A stretch of 64,000 nt of DNA from Acidimicrobiales bacterium (GTDB lineage: Bacteria > Actinomycetota > Acidimicrobiia > Acidimicrobiales > Iamiaceae): positions 1 to 64,000 of the forward strand of contig DASQKY010000016.1 of the NCBI GenBank assembly GCA_035630295.1. Direction: 5' to 3'. Made by a program: the position numbers and the translations under genes. Shown one piece after another: positions 44,986 to 54,156 of the stretch (within the stretch, counting starts at the first letter, position 1; each line of letters begins with the position of its first letter). The notes beneath the pieces are model-generated. The model did no database searches. It was not told where the DNA came from and saw nothing but the letters and a program-made list of their open reading frames with translations.

Positions 44986-46569
44986 TCAGGGCAGGTGGAA
45001 CGTCTCGGTGACGCGCTGGTCGCCGCCGTAGCGGCCGCAGGCCGTGCAGTGGGTGGCGCTGTGGCCGCCCAGCCCTCCGACGTCCAGGTCGGCCAGGTCG
45101 GGCACCAGCAGGGTGAAGAAGGTGGACAGGGCGCTGCGCATCCACGGCACCAGGTCCGCGTCGGTGGCCGGCGGGACCCGGGCCGCGGTGGCCGCGTCGG
45201 CGAAGGTGCGGGTGGCCGACCAGCCGGCGGCCGAGCCGTCGTAGGTGGGTTGCAGGGGGGTGCCGGTGACCGGGGCGGCGATGTCGGTGACGGCGCCGGA
45301 GAAGGTGGCCACCCGGGGGTCGCCCGGGTTGCAGCCGCTGTTGCGGACGCCCAGGCTCATCTGCGGGAGCTGCAGCTCGGGCCGGCCCCCGGTGCCGGTG
45401 GGCAGGAGCAGCGGCGGCGCCTGGGCGGTGAGCCGGACGGTCCAGTCGCCGGGGTCGTAGCAGGCGCCCAGCGTGGGGTCGACCAGGGTGGCGGCGATGG
45501 CGTTGGAGGTGGTCGTGGTGCCGAAGCCGCCGTTCAGGTGGTCGGTCAGGGCGGTCAGGAACTGGTTGGCCACGTTGGGGTGGAGCGACACGATGACGTC
45601 GCTGTCTGTGCCCGACACCGCCCGCTGGGCCAGTAGCGAGTTGACGTTGGTGCTGACCCCGGCGTCCACGGTGGAGCCCACCGGGTACGGCCCGCTGGCC
45701 CCGATGGCGACCCCGGCGGTGGCGTCCACGTCGCCGGTGGCGATCAGGCCGTGGTCCTCGAAGCGGAGCTGGCCCAGGTCGAGGTCGAAGCCGCCCAGGG
45801 TGTCGAGCGAGTCGAGCACGGGGGCGATGGTGTCGACCCACATGTCGTCGGCCAGGCCAGCCAGCAGCCCCTCCATGTCGTCCTCGATGAGGGAGGCGGG
45901 GCTGGCGGGGTCGTTCAGGTCGGTGAAGGCGTCCCAGTCGAAGTAGTTGGCGATGTGCGCGTTGCAGATCCAGCTGCTCACGCTCTCGTTCGGCCAGTTG
46001 GTCGACCACGACGACGAGCTGGGGGCCAGGGGGAGGGGCGCGGCCGGGGTGCCCGGATCGGCCTCGACCGTCGTCTCCACGGTGGCGGTGGCCGGATCGG
46101 CGGTGACCCAGATCCAGCACTCCGGCTGCCACCACTGGCCGTAGACGTAGTACTCGACGACCAGGTCGGTGATCTCGGTGGTGAGGGTCATGCCCCCGTC
46201 GGGCAGGGCCACGCTGGGGGGCACCATGTCGAAGGTGATGTCGCTCTCGTAGTCCACCCGGACGCCGTCCGGTGGCGTGCTCAGGAAGAACGAGGCGGCG
46301 GCCGCGGCGCCGTCCTGGAGGCGGTCGGCGACGGCGGTGTCGGCCGCGGCCACCAGGTCGTCCAGGACCTGCCCGGTCACCGCCGTCTCGTCGATGCGCA
46401 GGCCGATGCCGTCCGCGGTCACCAACGGCGCGGTGGTGGCCCCGGCCGGTGCTCCGGGACCGGCGACGGTGAGGCCGACGGCCGCCACCAGGCCGACGAC
46501 GACAGCGACGGCCCGGCGGCTGCGCCGGTGGGTGTGGGTGGGATGGCGGGGGGCGGTGCGACGGGGCAC
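44986..46569 (-). CDS. Secreted protein 3 of the CTxCGR-tail paralog family
   Basis: A 527-residue secreted protein and first gene of the three-gene leftward operon. The signal peptide has RRSRRAVAVVVGLVAAVGLT and ends near AGATTAP. The mature N-terminus TAPLVTADGIGLRIDETAV, the internal DHGLIATGDVDATAG, VIVSLHPNVANQFLTALTD and DWTVRLTAQAPP, and the final CTACGRYGGDQRVTETFHLP match the paralogs. Extra cysteines (ECWIWV, ICNAHI, GACYDPG, SGCNPG) suggest several disulfides. The start is GTG, placed just before the basic signal region; the open frame further upstream is unrelated. Function unknown. Confidence 0.8.
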   Translation of the reverse strand: MPRRTAPRHPTHTHRRSRRAVAVVVGLVAAVGLTVAGPGAPAGATTAPLVTADGIGLRIDETAVTGQVLDDLVAAADTAVADRLQDGAAAAASFFLSTPPDGVRVDYESDITFDMVPPSVALPDGGMTLTTEITDLVVEYYVYGQWWQPECWIWVTADPATATVETTVEADPGTPAAPLPLAPSSSSWSTNWPNESVSSWICNAHIANYFDWDAFTDLNDPASPASLIEDDMEGLLAGLADDMWVDTIAPVLDSLDTLGGFDLDLGQLRFEDHGLIATGDVDATAGVAIGASGPYPVGSTVDAGVSTNVNSLLAQRAVSGTDSDVIVSLHPNVANQFLTALTDHLNGGFGTTTTSNAIAATLVDPTLGACYDPGDWTVRLTAQAPPLLLPTGTGGRPELQLPQMSLGVRNSGCNPGDPRVATFSGAVTDIAAPVTGTPLQPTYDGSAAGWSATRTFADAATAARVPPATDADLVPWMRSALSTFFTLLVPDLADLDVGGLGGHSATHCTACGRYGGDQRVTETFHLP

Positions 46570-46745
46570 GGGTGACCTCGGTTCTCGGGTGCGGCCGGCG
46601 GTGCGGGCGCGACGGAGCCGAGATCGATCCCTCCCTCGCCGGGCCGGGAGCCCGCCGGGCGGCAGTGAACACCACGGCGCGTTGCCGCGGGTGCGCGACC
46701 CGCGCTCGACGCGCGTCGAACCTCCGGGCTGTCCCGGACCGGGAC

Positions 46746-46775
46746 CTGACGGACCGTCAGATCCGGCCCTAGAGT
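46746..46775 (+). promoter_or_regulatory. TetR-style operator and promoter of the aldehyde dehydrogenase
   Basis: CTGACGGACCGTCAG (46746-46760) is a 15-base palindrome with 7-base perfect arms and a single central A. TAGAGT (46770-46775) is a good -10 box, and CTGACG within the palindrome could serve as the -35 with an 18-base spacer. A repressor bound here would block the promoter. No TetR gene lies in the window, so the regulator acts in trans. Confidence 0.6.
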
Positions 46776-46804
46776 CGCCCCGGACCCCCGACCAGGAGCG
46801 CGCC

Positions 46805-48256
46805 ATGGCTGACATCCCCGTCCACGACCGGCTCTTCATCGGGGGCGACTGGGTGGCGCCGGCCGGCACCGGGACCATCGAGGTGACCAACCCGTCCACC
46901 GAGGAGCCGGCCGGTCGGGTGCCCGAGGGCACCGCGGCCGACGTCGACGCGGCGGTGGCCGCGGCCCGCCGGGCCTTCGACGAGGGCCCCTGGCCCCGCA
47001 TGGCCCCGGAGGAGCGGGCCGCGGTCCTGGCCGCCGTGTCCGGGGCCATCACCGCCGACATGCAGGACCTGGCCGAGCTCATCGCCAGCGAGAACGGCTC
47101 GCCGGTGTCGTGGGCCCTCATGGGGCAGGTCTTCGCCGCCACCATGGTGGCCGACGAGTACGTGGGGCTGGCCGGCTCCTACCCCTTCACCGAGGTGCGG
47201 GCCGGGATGATGGGCCCCTCCGAGGTCCGCCGGGTGCCGGTGGGCGTGGCGGCCGGGATCATCCCCTGGAACGTGCCGCTGTTCATCGTCATGTTGAAGA
47301 TGGCCCCGGCCATGGTCGCCGGCTGCACCATGGTCATCAAGCCCGCCCCCGAGGCCCCGCTCGACGCCTTCGTGCTGGCCGCCATGCTCGGGGAGGCCGG
47401 CCTCCCCGAGGGGGTGGTGAACATCGTCCCCGCCGGCCGGGAGGTGGGGGAGCACCTGGTGACCCACCCCGGCGTGGACAAGGTGGCCTTCACCGGCTCC
47501 ACCGCCGCCGGCCGCCGCATCGGCGCCCTGTGCGGCGAGCGCCTGCGCCGGGTCACCCTGGAGCTGGGGGGCAAGTCGGCCGCCATCGTCCTGCCCGACG
47601 CCGAGGTGGCCGCCGCGGTGGCCGGTATCGTCCCCAACGGGATCATGAACAACGGCCAGGCCTGCGTGGCCCAGACCCGCATCCTGGCCCCCCGCGACCG
47701 CTACGGCGAGGTGGTCGACGCCCTCAGCGAGGCCGTCGGGGCCCTGCGGGTGGGCGACGCCCTGGACCCGGCCACCGAGGTCGGGCCGCTGGTGGCCGAG
47801 CGCCAGCGGGAACGGGTCGAGGGCTACATCGCCGCCGGCCGGGACGAGGGCGCCCGCGTCACCGTGGGCGGGGGCCGCCCCGCCGGGCGGGACCGGGGCT
47901 GGTTCGTGGAACCCACCGTGTTCGCCGATGCCACCAACGACATGCGCATCGCCCGGGAGGAGATCTTCGGCCCGGTGCTGACCGTCATCGGTTACGACGG
48001 GGTGGACGACGCCGTGGCCATCGCCAACGACTCCGACTACGGGCTGTCGGGCTCGGTGTGGGGCGCCGACCACGACGCCGCGGCCGAGGTGGCCCGGCGG
48101 GTCCGCACCGGCACCACCAACGTCAACACGTTCATGATGGACATGGGCTCACCCTTCGGCGGGTTCAAGGCCTCGGGCCTGGGCCGCGAGCTGGGTCCCG
48201 AGGGCCTGGAGGCCTACCTGGAGCACCAGACCATCGCCCACGCCGCCCGCGGCTGA
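46805..48256 (+). CDS. NAD(P)-dependent aldehyde dehydrogenase
   Basis: A 483-residue ALDH-superfamily enzyme oxidising an aldehyde to the acid. Catalytic Glu is in VTLELGGKSAAIV, catalytic Cys in NNGQACVAQTRIL. The cofactor site includes PWNVPLFIVMLKMAPAM, VIKPAPEAPLDA and FTGSTAAGRRIG; the C-terminal GSPFGGFKASGLGRELG is typical. The substrate is unknown; actinobacterial relatives act on alkyl or aromatic aldehydes. AGGAG lies six bases before the ATG. Expression is probably set by the palindromic operator upstream. Confidence 0.93.
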   Translation: MADIPVHDRLFIGGDWVAPAGTGTIEVTNPSTEEPAGRVPEGTAADVDAAVAAARRAFDEGPWPRMAPEERAAVLAAVSGAITADMQDLAELIASENGSPVSWALMGQVFAATMVADEYVGLAGSYPFTEVRAGMMGPSEVRRVPVGVAAGIIPWNVPLFIVMLKMAPAMVAGCTMVIKPAPEAPLDAFVLAAMLGEAGLPEGVVNIVPAGREVGEHLVTHPGVDKVAFTGSTAAGRRIGALCGERLRRVTLELGGKSAAIVLPDAEVAAAVAGIVPNGIMNNGQACVAQTRILAPRDRYGEVVDALSEAVGALRVGDALDPATEVGPLVAERQRERVEGYIAAGRDEGARVTVGGGRPAGRDRGWFVEPTVFADATNDMRIAREEIFGPVLTVIGYDGVDDAVAIANDSDYGLSGSVWGADHDAAAEVARRVRTGTTNVNTFMMDMGSPFGGFKASGLGRELGPEGLEAYLEHQTIAHAARG

Positions 48257-48333
48257 GCGGGGCCCCGCCCCGGCCGGCCTGTGGCGCTTGTCCCATTCCC
48301 CCACACCGCCGCTCCATGGGCGACACTTCAGCC

Positions 48334-49443
48334 ATGGCCCTCCCCAGCCCCCGCGACCCCAAGGTCCTCCGAGCCGATCTGGCCGCCTGGATCGGTGCCC
48401 GCGTCGGCAGCCGGGCCCGTGTCTCCCCGCCCACCGGCCCCCCGGCCACCGGGTTCAGCAACGAGACCATCATCATCACGGCCCGGTGGGACGACGGCGA
48501 CGGGGTCTCCGACCACGACCTGGTGGTCCGGGTGCAGCCCACGGCGCACACCGTGTTCCCCCACGACCGCTTCGAGGCCCAGCACCGGGTCATGTCCGTC
48601 CTCAACGGCCAGCCCGGACTGCGGGTGCCCCGCCTCCGCTGGTACGAGGAGGACCCCGGCGTGCTGGGGGCCCCGTTCATCGTCATGGACCGGGTGGAGG
48701 GCGAGGCGCCGGCCGACAACCCGCCCTACAGCATGGAGGGCTGGCTCAAGGACGGCTCCACCGCCCTCCAGCGCGCCGTGTGGGACCGGGGCCTGGAGGC
48801 CATGGCCGCCGTGCACCGGGTGGACCACCTGGCCCTGGGCCTGGGCGACCTCGACCCGTGCCCCGACGGCGGCAGCCGCCTGCGCCACCGCCTCGACGAG
48901 TGGGCCGACATGTTGAGCTGGGCCTCGCCCCACGTGCGCCAGGACGTGCCCGAGCTGGGCCTGGTCTGGCTGCGGGAGAACTGCCCGCCGGACGTGCACG
49001 ACCCCACCCTGTGCTGGGGCGACAGCCGCATCGGCAACCAGCTCTTCGCCGGGCGCGACTCCCCCGACTCGGTGCACGTCTCGGCCGTGCTCGACTGGGA
49101 GATGGTCCACGTGGGCGACCCGGTCCAGGACCTGGGGTGGTTCACGTGGCTGGACCACACCCTCTCGGCCGGCCTGGACATGCCCCGGCTGCCCGGCCTG
49201 CCCTCGTACGCGGCCACGGCCGAGCGGTGGGAGGAGCTCACCGGCCGCTCCGCCCACGACCACCGCTGGGCCGAGATCCTGGCCGGGGCGGGCTTCGCCA
49301 TCGTCATGGTCCGGCTCACGGCGCTGCTCAAGGACTCCGAGCTGTTCCCCCAGGAGTCCAACTTCGAGCGCACCAACATGGCCTGCATCGCCCTGGAGCG
49401 GGCGCTGGCGGCCATGGACGTCCACGCCGCCGACCTCCGCTGA
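48334..49443 (+). CDS. Phosphotransferase family protein (APH-like fold)
   Basis: A 369-residue kinase-like protein of the aminoglycoside-phosphotransferase/ACAD10-11 type. Nucleotide-binding elements: GFSNETIIITARW, LVVRVQPTAHTVFPHDRFEA. The catalytic loop is LCWGDSRIGNQLF (Asp as base, where HGD is usual), and the Mg-binding Asp is in VSAVLDWEMVHVGDP. In actinobacteria this family often sits with acyl-CoA dehydrogenases and lipid genes, so a hydroxyacyl-CoA or related substrate is more likely than an antibiotic. The ATG at MALPSPRD was taken; an ATG six codons upstream is possible. Confidence 0.88.
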   Translation: MALPSPRDPKVLRADLAAWIGARVGSRARVSPPTGPPATGFSNETIIITARWDDGDGVSDHDLVVRVQPTAHTVFPHDRFEAQHRVMSVLNGQPGLRVPRLRWYEEDPGVLGAPFIVMDRVEGEAPADNPPYSMEGWLKDGSTALQRAVWDRGLEAMAAVHRVDHLALGLGDLDPCPDGGSRLRHRLDEWADMLSWASPHVRQDVPELGLVWLRENCPPDVHDPTLCWGDSRIGNQLFAGRDSPDSVHVSAVLDWEMVHVGDPVQDLGWFTWLDHTLSAGLDMPRLPGLPSYAATAERWEELTGRSAHDHRWAEILAGAGFAIVMVRLTALLKDSELFPQESNFERTNMACIALERALAAMDVHAADLR

Positions 49444-49504
49444 CCGACCCCCGCTGACCGACACCCCACGGCGGGATCGGCTGGTGGCCCGCCGGCCGGC
49501 CCGC

Positions 49505-51097
49505 TCAGGCGCCGGGGGCGCCCCGCTCGGCCCGGGCCCGCTCCACGTCGGCCCGGGCGATCACCGGGGCGTCGCGGCCCGTGCCCCGGGTGCCGTCGCC
49601 GATGGGGCCCCGGGCGGTGGAGGTCTCCGAGAGGGTCTCGTGGTACTCCTCCTCCACGTTCACCTCCCAGATGTCGTGCCCGGCGCCGGAGACGATGTTC
49701 TCGACCGTGAGCATGGCCGTGAACATCGAGTGGTCCTGGTTGTTGTACCGGAACATGCCGTTGCGGCCCACGGGGTGGACGTTGGGGGCGTGTCGCTCCA
49801 GCCAGCGGCGCAGCACCTTCACGTTGTCCTGGTAGTGCTCGTCGTAGGTGGGATAGGCCTTGGGCATCCGCACCACGTAGCCGGTCTCGACCCGTTCGGG
49901 GTCGACCAGGTCCAGGGCGGCCAGCTCGCGCTTGCCCTGCTCGACCAGGTCCTCGTCGGACGAGCACCACATGCGGTCGCCCTCGAACACGAAGAACTCC
50001 AGGCCCAGCACGTTGCGCCCCTCCTTGACCAGGTAGGGCGACCAGGAGCCGAAGTTCTGGATGCGGCCCACCTCGACCCGGGGGTCGTGGACGTAGATCC
50101 AGTTGTCGGTCCAGGGCACGTCGTCCTCGGGCACCACCAGGGCCACGGTCAGGAAGTCGCGGTAGGCCAGGGCCTCGGCCGCGGCCCGCACCTCGTCCGG
50201 CACCGGCGGGTCCATGGCCGTGAGCAGGGCCGAGATGGGCATGGAGGAGATGACGTGGTCGGCCGGGTAGGTGGTGGTCCCCCCGTCCGCGGTGGTGGCC
50301 GTGACCTCGACGGCCCGCCCCCCCTCGTGGCGGACCCGGGTCACCGCGGTCTCCATGTGGACCTTGGACCCCTGGGCCTCCACCTTCTCCCGGCACACCT
50401 CCCACATCATCCCGGGGCCGTACTTGGGGTACTGGAACTCCTCGATGAGGGAGGCGATCTCCTTCTGGTTCCGCTTGGGCAGCAGGGCGTTGACGATGGC
50501 CTTGCCCAGCGACAGCTCCTTGACCCGCTGGGCCGCCCAGTCGGCGGGCATGGAGCTGACCGGCACCCCCCACACCTTCTCGGTGTAGGTCTTGAAGAAC
50601 GTGCGGTACAGCCGCCACCCGAAGCGGGCCACCAGCCAGCCCTCGTAGTTGGTCTGGTCCTTGGGGGGCCGGACGCGGGCCCAGGCGTAGGAGGCCACGC
50701 AGCGCACGGCCTCGACCAGGCCCAGGTTCTTGAGGGCGTTGGAGGCCTTGAGCGGGTAGTCGAAGAACTTGCCGTCGTAGAAGATCCGGCTCTTGCGCGG
50801 CCGGAGCAGGAAGTCCTCGGCCGGGAGGATCTCGTGCCACAGGTCCTCCACCTCCTGCACCTTGGTGAAGAAGCGGTGGCCGCCGATGTCGAAGCGCCAG
50901 CCGTCCCGCTCGGGGCTGCGGCTGATGCCGCCCACCACGTCGTCGGCTTCCAGGATGACCGAGGCGATGCCGTACTTGTGGAACTGGTAGGCCGCGGTCA
51001 GGCCCGCGGGCCCGGCCCCGATCACCACCACCTCGACGTCCCGGGGGGCCGAGGCGACCTCCTCGACCGGTCCGGGGGCGGTGCTCTCGTCGCTCAT
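49505..51097 (-). CDS. FAD-dependent NAD(P)-binding oxidoreductase, UDP-galactopyranose-mutase/PPOX-like
   Basis: A 530-residue flavoprotein. The FAD-binding Rossmann motif is VVVIGAGPAGLTAAYQFHKY at about 23-42, followed by ILEADDVVGGISRS and the second glycine-rich segment GWRFDIGGHRFFTK. The aromatic-rich core (NQDHSMFTAMLTVENI near the end) is like UDP-galactopyranose mutases and amine-oxidase-type relatives. Neighbouring acyltransferase and glycosyltransferase genes point to a role in cell-surface sugar or lipid-sugar synthesis, but the reaction is not certain. ATG start gives MSDESTAPGP. It is divergent from the acyltransferase. Confidence 0.85.
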   Translation of the reverse strand: MSDESTAPGPVEEVASAPRDVEVVVIGAGPAGLTAAYQFHKYGIASVILEADDVVGGISRSPERDGWRFDIGGHRFFTKVQEVEDLWHEILPAEDFLLRPRKSRIFYDGKFFDYPLKASNALKNLGLVEAVRCVASYAWARVRPPKDQTNYEGWLVARFGWRLYRTFFKTYTEKVWGVPVSSMPADWAAQRVKELSLGKAIVNALLPKRNQKEIASLIEEFQYPKYGPGMMWEVCREKVEAQGSKVHMETAVTRVRHEGGRAVEVTATTADGGTTTYPADHVISSMPISALLTAMDPPVPDEVRAAAEALAYRDFLTVALVVPEDDVPWTDNWIYVHDPRVEVGRIQNFGSWSPYLVKEGRNVLGLEFFVFEGDRMWCSSDEDLVEQGKRELAALDLVDPERVETGYVVRMPKAYPTYDEHYQDNVKVLRRWLERHAPNVHPVGRNGMFRYNNQDHSMFTAMLTVENIVSGAGHDIWEVNVEEEYHETLSETSTARGPIGDGTRGTGRDAPVIARADVERARAERGAPGA

Positions 51098-51198
51098 CTG
51101 TCGCTGGATCTCCAGGGCGGGGCGGGGGGCGGGTCCTCCCCGGCGCGCCGCGGCCGTCGCCAGGAGCGGGGGGGACCGGGCGGTACAGTGCGGTCCTC

Positions 51199-52485
51199 AT
51201 GGCCGGCCCCACCACGGACGTCCCCGAGGCGCGACCGGCCGACCCCGCAGACGCTACTCGTGCCGTTCCGGAGGAGGTGCATCCACGGCCGGCGCCCCCG
51301 CGGCGGGCCCACTTCCCCGGCTTCGAGGGGCTGCGGGCCCTGGCCGCCAGCGCCGTTGTCGTCTACCACGCCGTGACCCTGGCCGGCTCGGCCGCCACCG
51401 GCCGGCTCTACACCCCGGTGTCGGTGCTGGACATGGGGGTCTCGGTGTTCTTCGTGATCTCCGGGTTCCTCATCTACCGGCCCTTCGTCGCCGCCGGCGC
51501 CGAGGGCCGGGAGCCGGCCGGGCCGCTGCGGTTCTGGTGGCGGCGGGTGCTGCGCATCGTGCCCGCCTACTGGCTGGCCCTCAGCGTCCTGTGGGGCCTG
51601 GGGTGGGTCGACCTCGGCCCCCAGCCCTGGCGCTTCTACCTGTTCCTCCAGATCTACGACGCCTACACCACCCTGAGCGGCATCGTGCCGGCCTGGAGCC
51701 TGAACACGGAGATGAGCTTCTACCTGTTCGTGCCCCTGTGGGCCTTCCTGGTCCGGAAGGTGGCGACGGTCCGGCGGGGGGCGGGCCGGGGCCGGCCCTC
51801 GGTGGCCCTGGAGGTGGGCGGCACCGTGGCCCTGGTGGTCGCCGGCTACCTCTCCCGGGCCGTCATGTCCGATGTCGACCGGGTGTGGGCCGTGGGCGGC
51901 GAGGGCCAGGTCGTCACCATGCGCGAGGTCTCCTTCTCCTGGTTGCCCAACACCATCGACCTGTTCGCCCTGGGCATGCTGGTGGCCGTCCTGTCGGTGG
52001 CCGCGGCCCGGGACGACCGGCTGCGGGCCCGCCTCGACCGCCTGGCCCAGCCGGCCGGGCTGTGGTGGGCGGTGGCGGCCGGGGCCTGGCTGGTCTTCGC
52101 CTACGGCCTGGGCGAGCCCTCCCTCAACGGCGGCTACCGGGGCGGCTACTGGCAGGCCCGCCAGGCCTGCTTCGGGGTGGTGGCCGTGGCCCTCCTGGTG
52201 CCGGCCGTGTTCGGCGACCAGGACCGGGGCCTGATCCGCCGGGTGCTGCGGATGCGGCCCGTGGCCTGGCTGGGGGCCGTGTCCTACGGGCTCTACCTGT
52301 GGCACCAGGACCTGCTGGAGCGCATCCCCGGGTGGCTGGACCGGCCCCCGTCGGAGGTGCCGGTGGCCCTGCTGCTGGCCGGGGCCTTCGCCCTCGGGCT
52401 GCTGGCCGCCGCGGTCAGCTGGTACGGCCTGGAGAAGCCCCTGGCCCGGGTCCGCCGCCAGGTGGCGGCCACCTCCCCCTCCTGA
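51199..52485 (+). CDS. Membrane acyltransferase (acyltransferase-3 family)
   Basis: A 428-residue OafA-type protein of about ten membrane helices. The conserved first helix holds Arg and His in GFEGLRALAASAVVVYHAVT; MGVSVFFVISGFLIYRPF, RRVLRIVPAYWLAL and SLNTEMSFYLFVPLWAFL follow, the last standing where the usual HxWSLxxExQFY motif lies. Unlike the copy at 24684 it has no SGNH domain. It likely acylates a cell-envelope glycan. A TACAGT -10 box at 51184 lies nine bases before the ATG, so the leader is at most a few bases. Confidence 0.88.
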   Translation: MAGPTTDVPEARPADPADATRAVPEEVHPRPAPPRRAHFPGFEGLRALAASAVVVYHAVTLAGSAATGRLYTPVSVLDMGVSVFFVISGFLIYRPFVAAGAEGREPAGPLRFWWRRVLRIVPAYWLALSVLWGLGWVDLGPQPWRFYLFLQIYDAYTTLSGIVPAWSLNTEMSFYLFVPLWAFLVRKVATVRRGAGRGRPSVALEVGGTVALVVAGYLSRAVMSDVDRVWAVGGEGQVVTMREVSFSWLPNTIDLFALGMLVAVLSVAAARDDRLRARLDRLAQPAGLWWAVAAGAWLVFAYGLGEPSLNGGYRGGYWQARQACFGVVAVALLVPAVFGDQDRGLIRRVLRMRPVAWLGAVSYGLYLWHQDLLERIPGWLDRPPSEVPVALLLAGAFALGLLAAAVSWYGLEKPLARVRRQVAATSPS

Positions 52486-52517
52486 CCGGGATGCGCGGTG
52501 GATCGCCCGGGCTCACG

Positions 52518-52523
52518 TACCGT
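52518..52523 (+). promoter_or_regulatory. Candidate -10 box of a leaderless glycosyltransferase gene
   Basis: TACCGT lies exactly six bases before the GTG start of the next gene, the same spacing as at argC and argB. No convincing -35 was found. It supports the GTG start over the upstream ATG at 52491. Confidence 0.35.
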
Positions 52524-52529
52524 GCGCGC

Positions 52530-54146
52530 GTGCCCTCCTCCACCGAGACCGTGGACGGGCCCGGCGCCGGGCCGGGACCCTGGCCCGACGTGGCCGTGCC
52601 GGCCCTGCGCCCCCGGTGGGGCCGGGTCGTGGACGGGGCCGCGGTGGCCGGCGTGGCCCTGGCCGGGGTGGTCCTGCGGGTGGTGCAGCGCTCCCCGCTG
52701 TGGCTCGATGAGGCCCTGAGCGCCAACATCGCCGAGCTCCCCCTGGGCGACATCGCCGGGGCCCTGCGCCGCGACGGCCACCCGCCCCTCTACTACGTGC
52801 TCCTCCACGGCTGGCAGGAGGTGGTGGGCGACACCGCCACCGCGGCCCGGCTGCTCTCCGGCGCCATCGGCCTGGCCCTGGTCCCGCTGGCCTGGGTGGC
52901 GGCCGGGCGCATCGGGGGGCGCCGGGCGGCCTGGGCCGCCGTCCTCCTGGTGGCCCTCAACCCGTTCGTGCTGCGCTACGCCACCGAGGCCCGCATGTAC
53001 GAGCTGGTCATGGTGCTGGCCCTGGCCGGGTGGCTGGTGGCCGACCGGGCCCTGCACCGGCCCACCGCCGGCCGGCTGGCCGCCCTGACCGCCCTCACCG
53101 GGGCGCTGCTGTGGACCCACTACTGGGGGATCTGGCTCACCGCCGCGGCCGGCGTCGGCCTGCTGGCCCGGGCCGGCCTGGCCCAGCGGCGGGGGGAGGC
53201 GGGGCGGCGCACCGCTTCCCTGCGGGTGGCCGCGGCCCTGGTCGTCGGGGCCGCCACCTTCCTGCCCTGGCTGCCCAACCTCCTCTACCAGTCGGCCCAC
53301 ACCGGCACGCCGTGGGCCCTGCCCTCGGTCCCCACCGAGACGGTGGCCAGCTCGCTGCTGGACCTGGCCGGCGGCAACGCCGGGGAGTCGGTGCTGCTGG
53401 CCATGGCCCTGGTGGTCCTGGTGCTGCTGGGCCTGTTCGGCCGCCCGGCCGCGGGGTCCCGCATCGAGCTGGACCTGCGCACCCGGCCCGAGGCGCGCCG
53501 CCTGGCCCTGCTGGTGGCCGGCACCCTGGCCGTGGCCACCGTGGCCTCGTACGCGGCCCAGGCCGCCTACGCCAGCCGCTACTTCGCGGTGGTGGCGCCC
53601 CTGGTGCTGGTCCTGGCCGGGGTGGGGGCGGCCCGCATCAGCGGGCCGGTGGCCTTCCGGGTGGTGCTGGCCGGGGTCCTGCTGCTCGGCGCGGTGGCCG
53701 GGGTGCGGGCCGCGGTGAGCGACCCCCGCACCCAGGCCGGCGAGATCGCCCGCGCCATCGAGGCCGAGGGCCCGGCCGCGGCCCCGGACGGGCCGCTGGT
53801 GCTGGTCTGCCCGGACCAGCTGGGCCCGGCGCTGGGCCGGGAGCTCCCACCCGGCACCGACATCGCCACCTACCCCGAGTTCGCCCGGCCCGAGCTGGTC
53901 GACTGGGTGGACTACACCGATCGCGTGGCCGCCGCCGACCCCCTGGCCTTCGCCGAGGAGGCCCTGCGCCGGGCCGGCCCCCGCGACGTGTGGTTGGTGT
54001 GGTCGGGCCAGTACCGGACCCACGTCGGCACGTGCGAGGACCTGGCCGTCGGCCTGCAGCGGGGTCGCCCGGCCGGGGTGCCGGTGGTGGTCCCCGACCC
54101 CGACGCCTACGAGGCGGCCAACGCCCACCGCTACCCGGGCGGCTGA
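52530..54146 (+). CDS. GT-C family integral membrane glycosyltransferase (ArnT/PMT-like)
   Basis: A 538-residue membrane enzyme using a lipid-linked sugar donor. The first extracytoplasmic loop shows the GT-C signature: SPLWLDEALSANIAELPLGD with the acidic DE pair, then DGHPPLYYVLLHGWQE. About ten to twelve hydrophobic helices follow, with SRYFAVVAPLVLVLAGVG late in the chain, and a C-terminal soluble part of ~130 residues. Acceptor and donor are unknown. GTG at 52530 was preferred because of the -10 box; an in-frame ATG lies 13 codons upstream. It follows the acyltransferase by 44 bases. Confidence 0.85.
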   Translation: MPSSTETVDGPGAGPGPWPDVAVPALRPRWGRVVDGAAVAGVALAGVVLRVVQRSPLWLDEALSANIAELPLGDIAGALRRDGHPPLYYVLLHGWQEVVGDTATAARLLSGAIGLALVPLAWVAAGRIGGRRAAWAAVLLVALNPFVLRYATEARMYELVMVLALAGWLVADRALHRPTAGRLAALTALTGALLWTHYWGIWLTAAAGVGLLARAGLAQRRGEAGRRTASLRVAAALVVGAATFLPWLPNLLYQSAHTGTPWALPSVPTETVASSLLDLAGGNAGESVLLAMALVVLVLLGLFGRPAAGSRIELDLRTRPEARRLALLVAGTLAVATVASYAAQAAYASRYFAVVAPLVLVLAGVGAARISGPVAFRVVLAGVLLLGAVAGVRAAVSDPRTQAGEIARAIEAEGPAAAPDGPLVLVCPDQLGPALGRELPPGTDIATYPEFARPELVDWVDYTDRVAAADPLAFAEEALRRAGPRDVWLVWSGQYRTHVGTCEDLAVGLQRGRPAGVPVVVPDPDAYEAANAHRYPGG

Positions 54147-54156
54147 CGGGGGAGGA

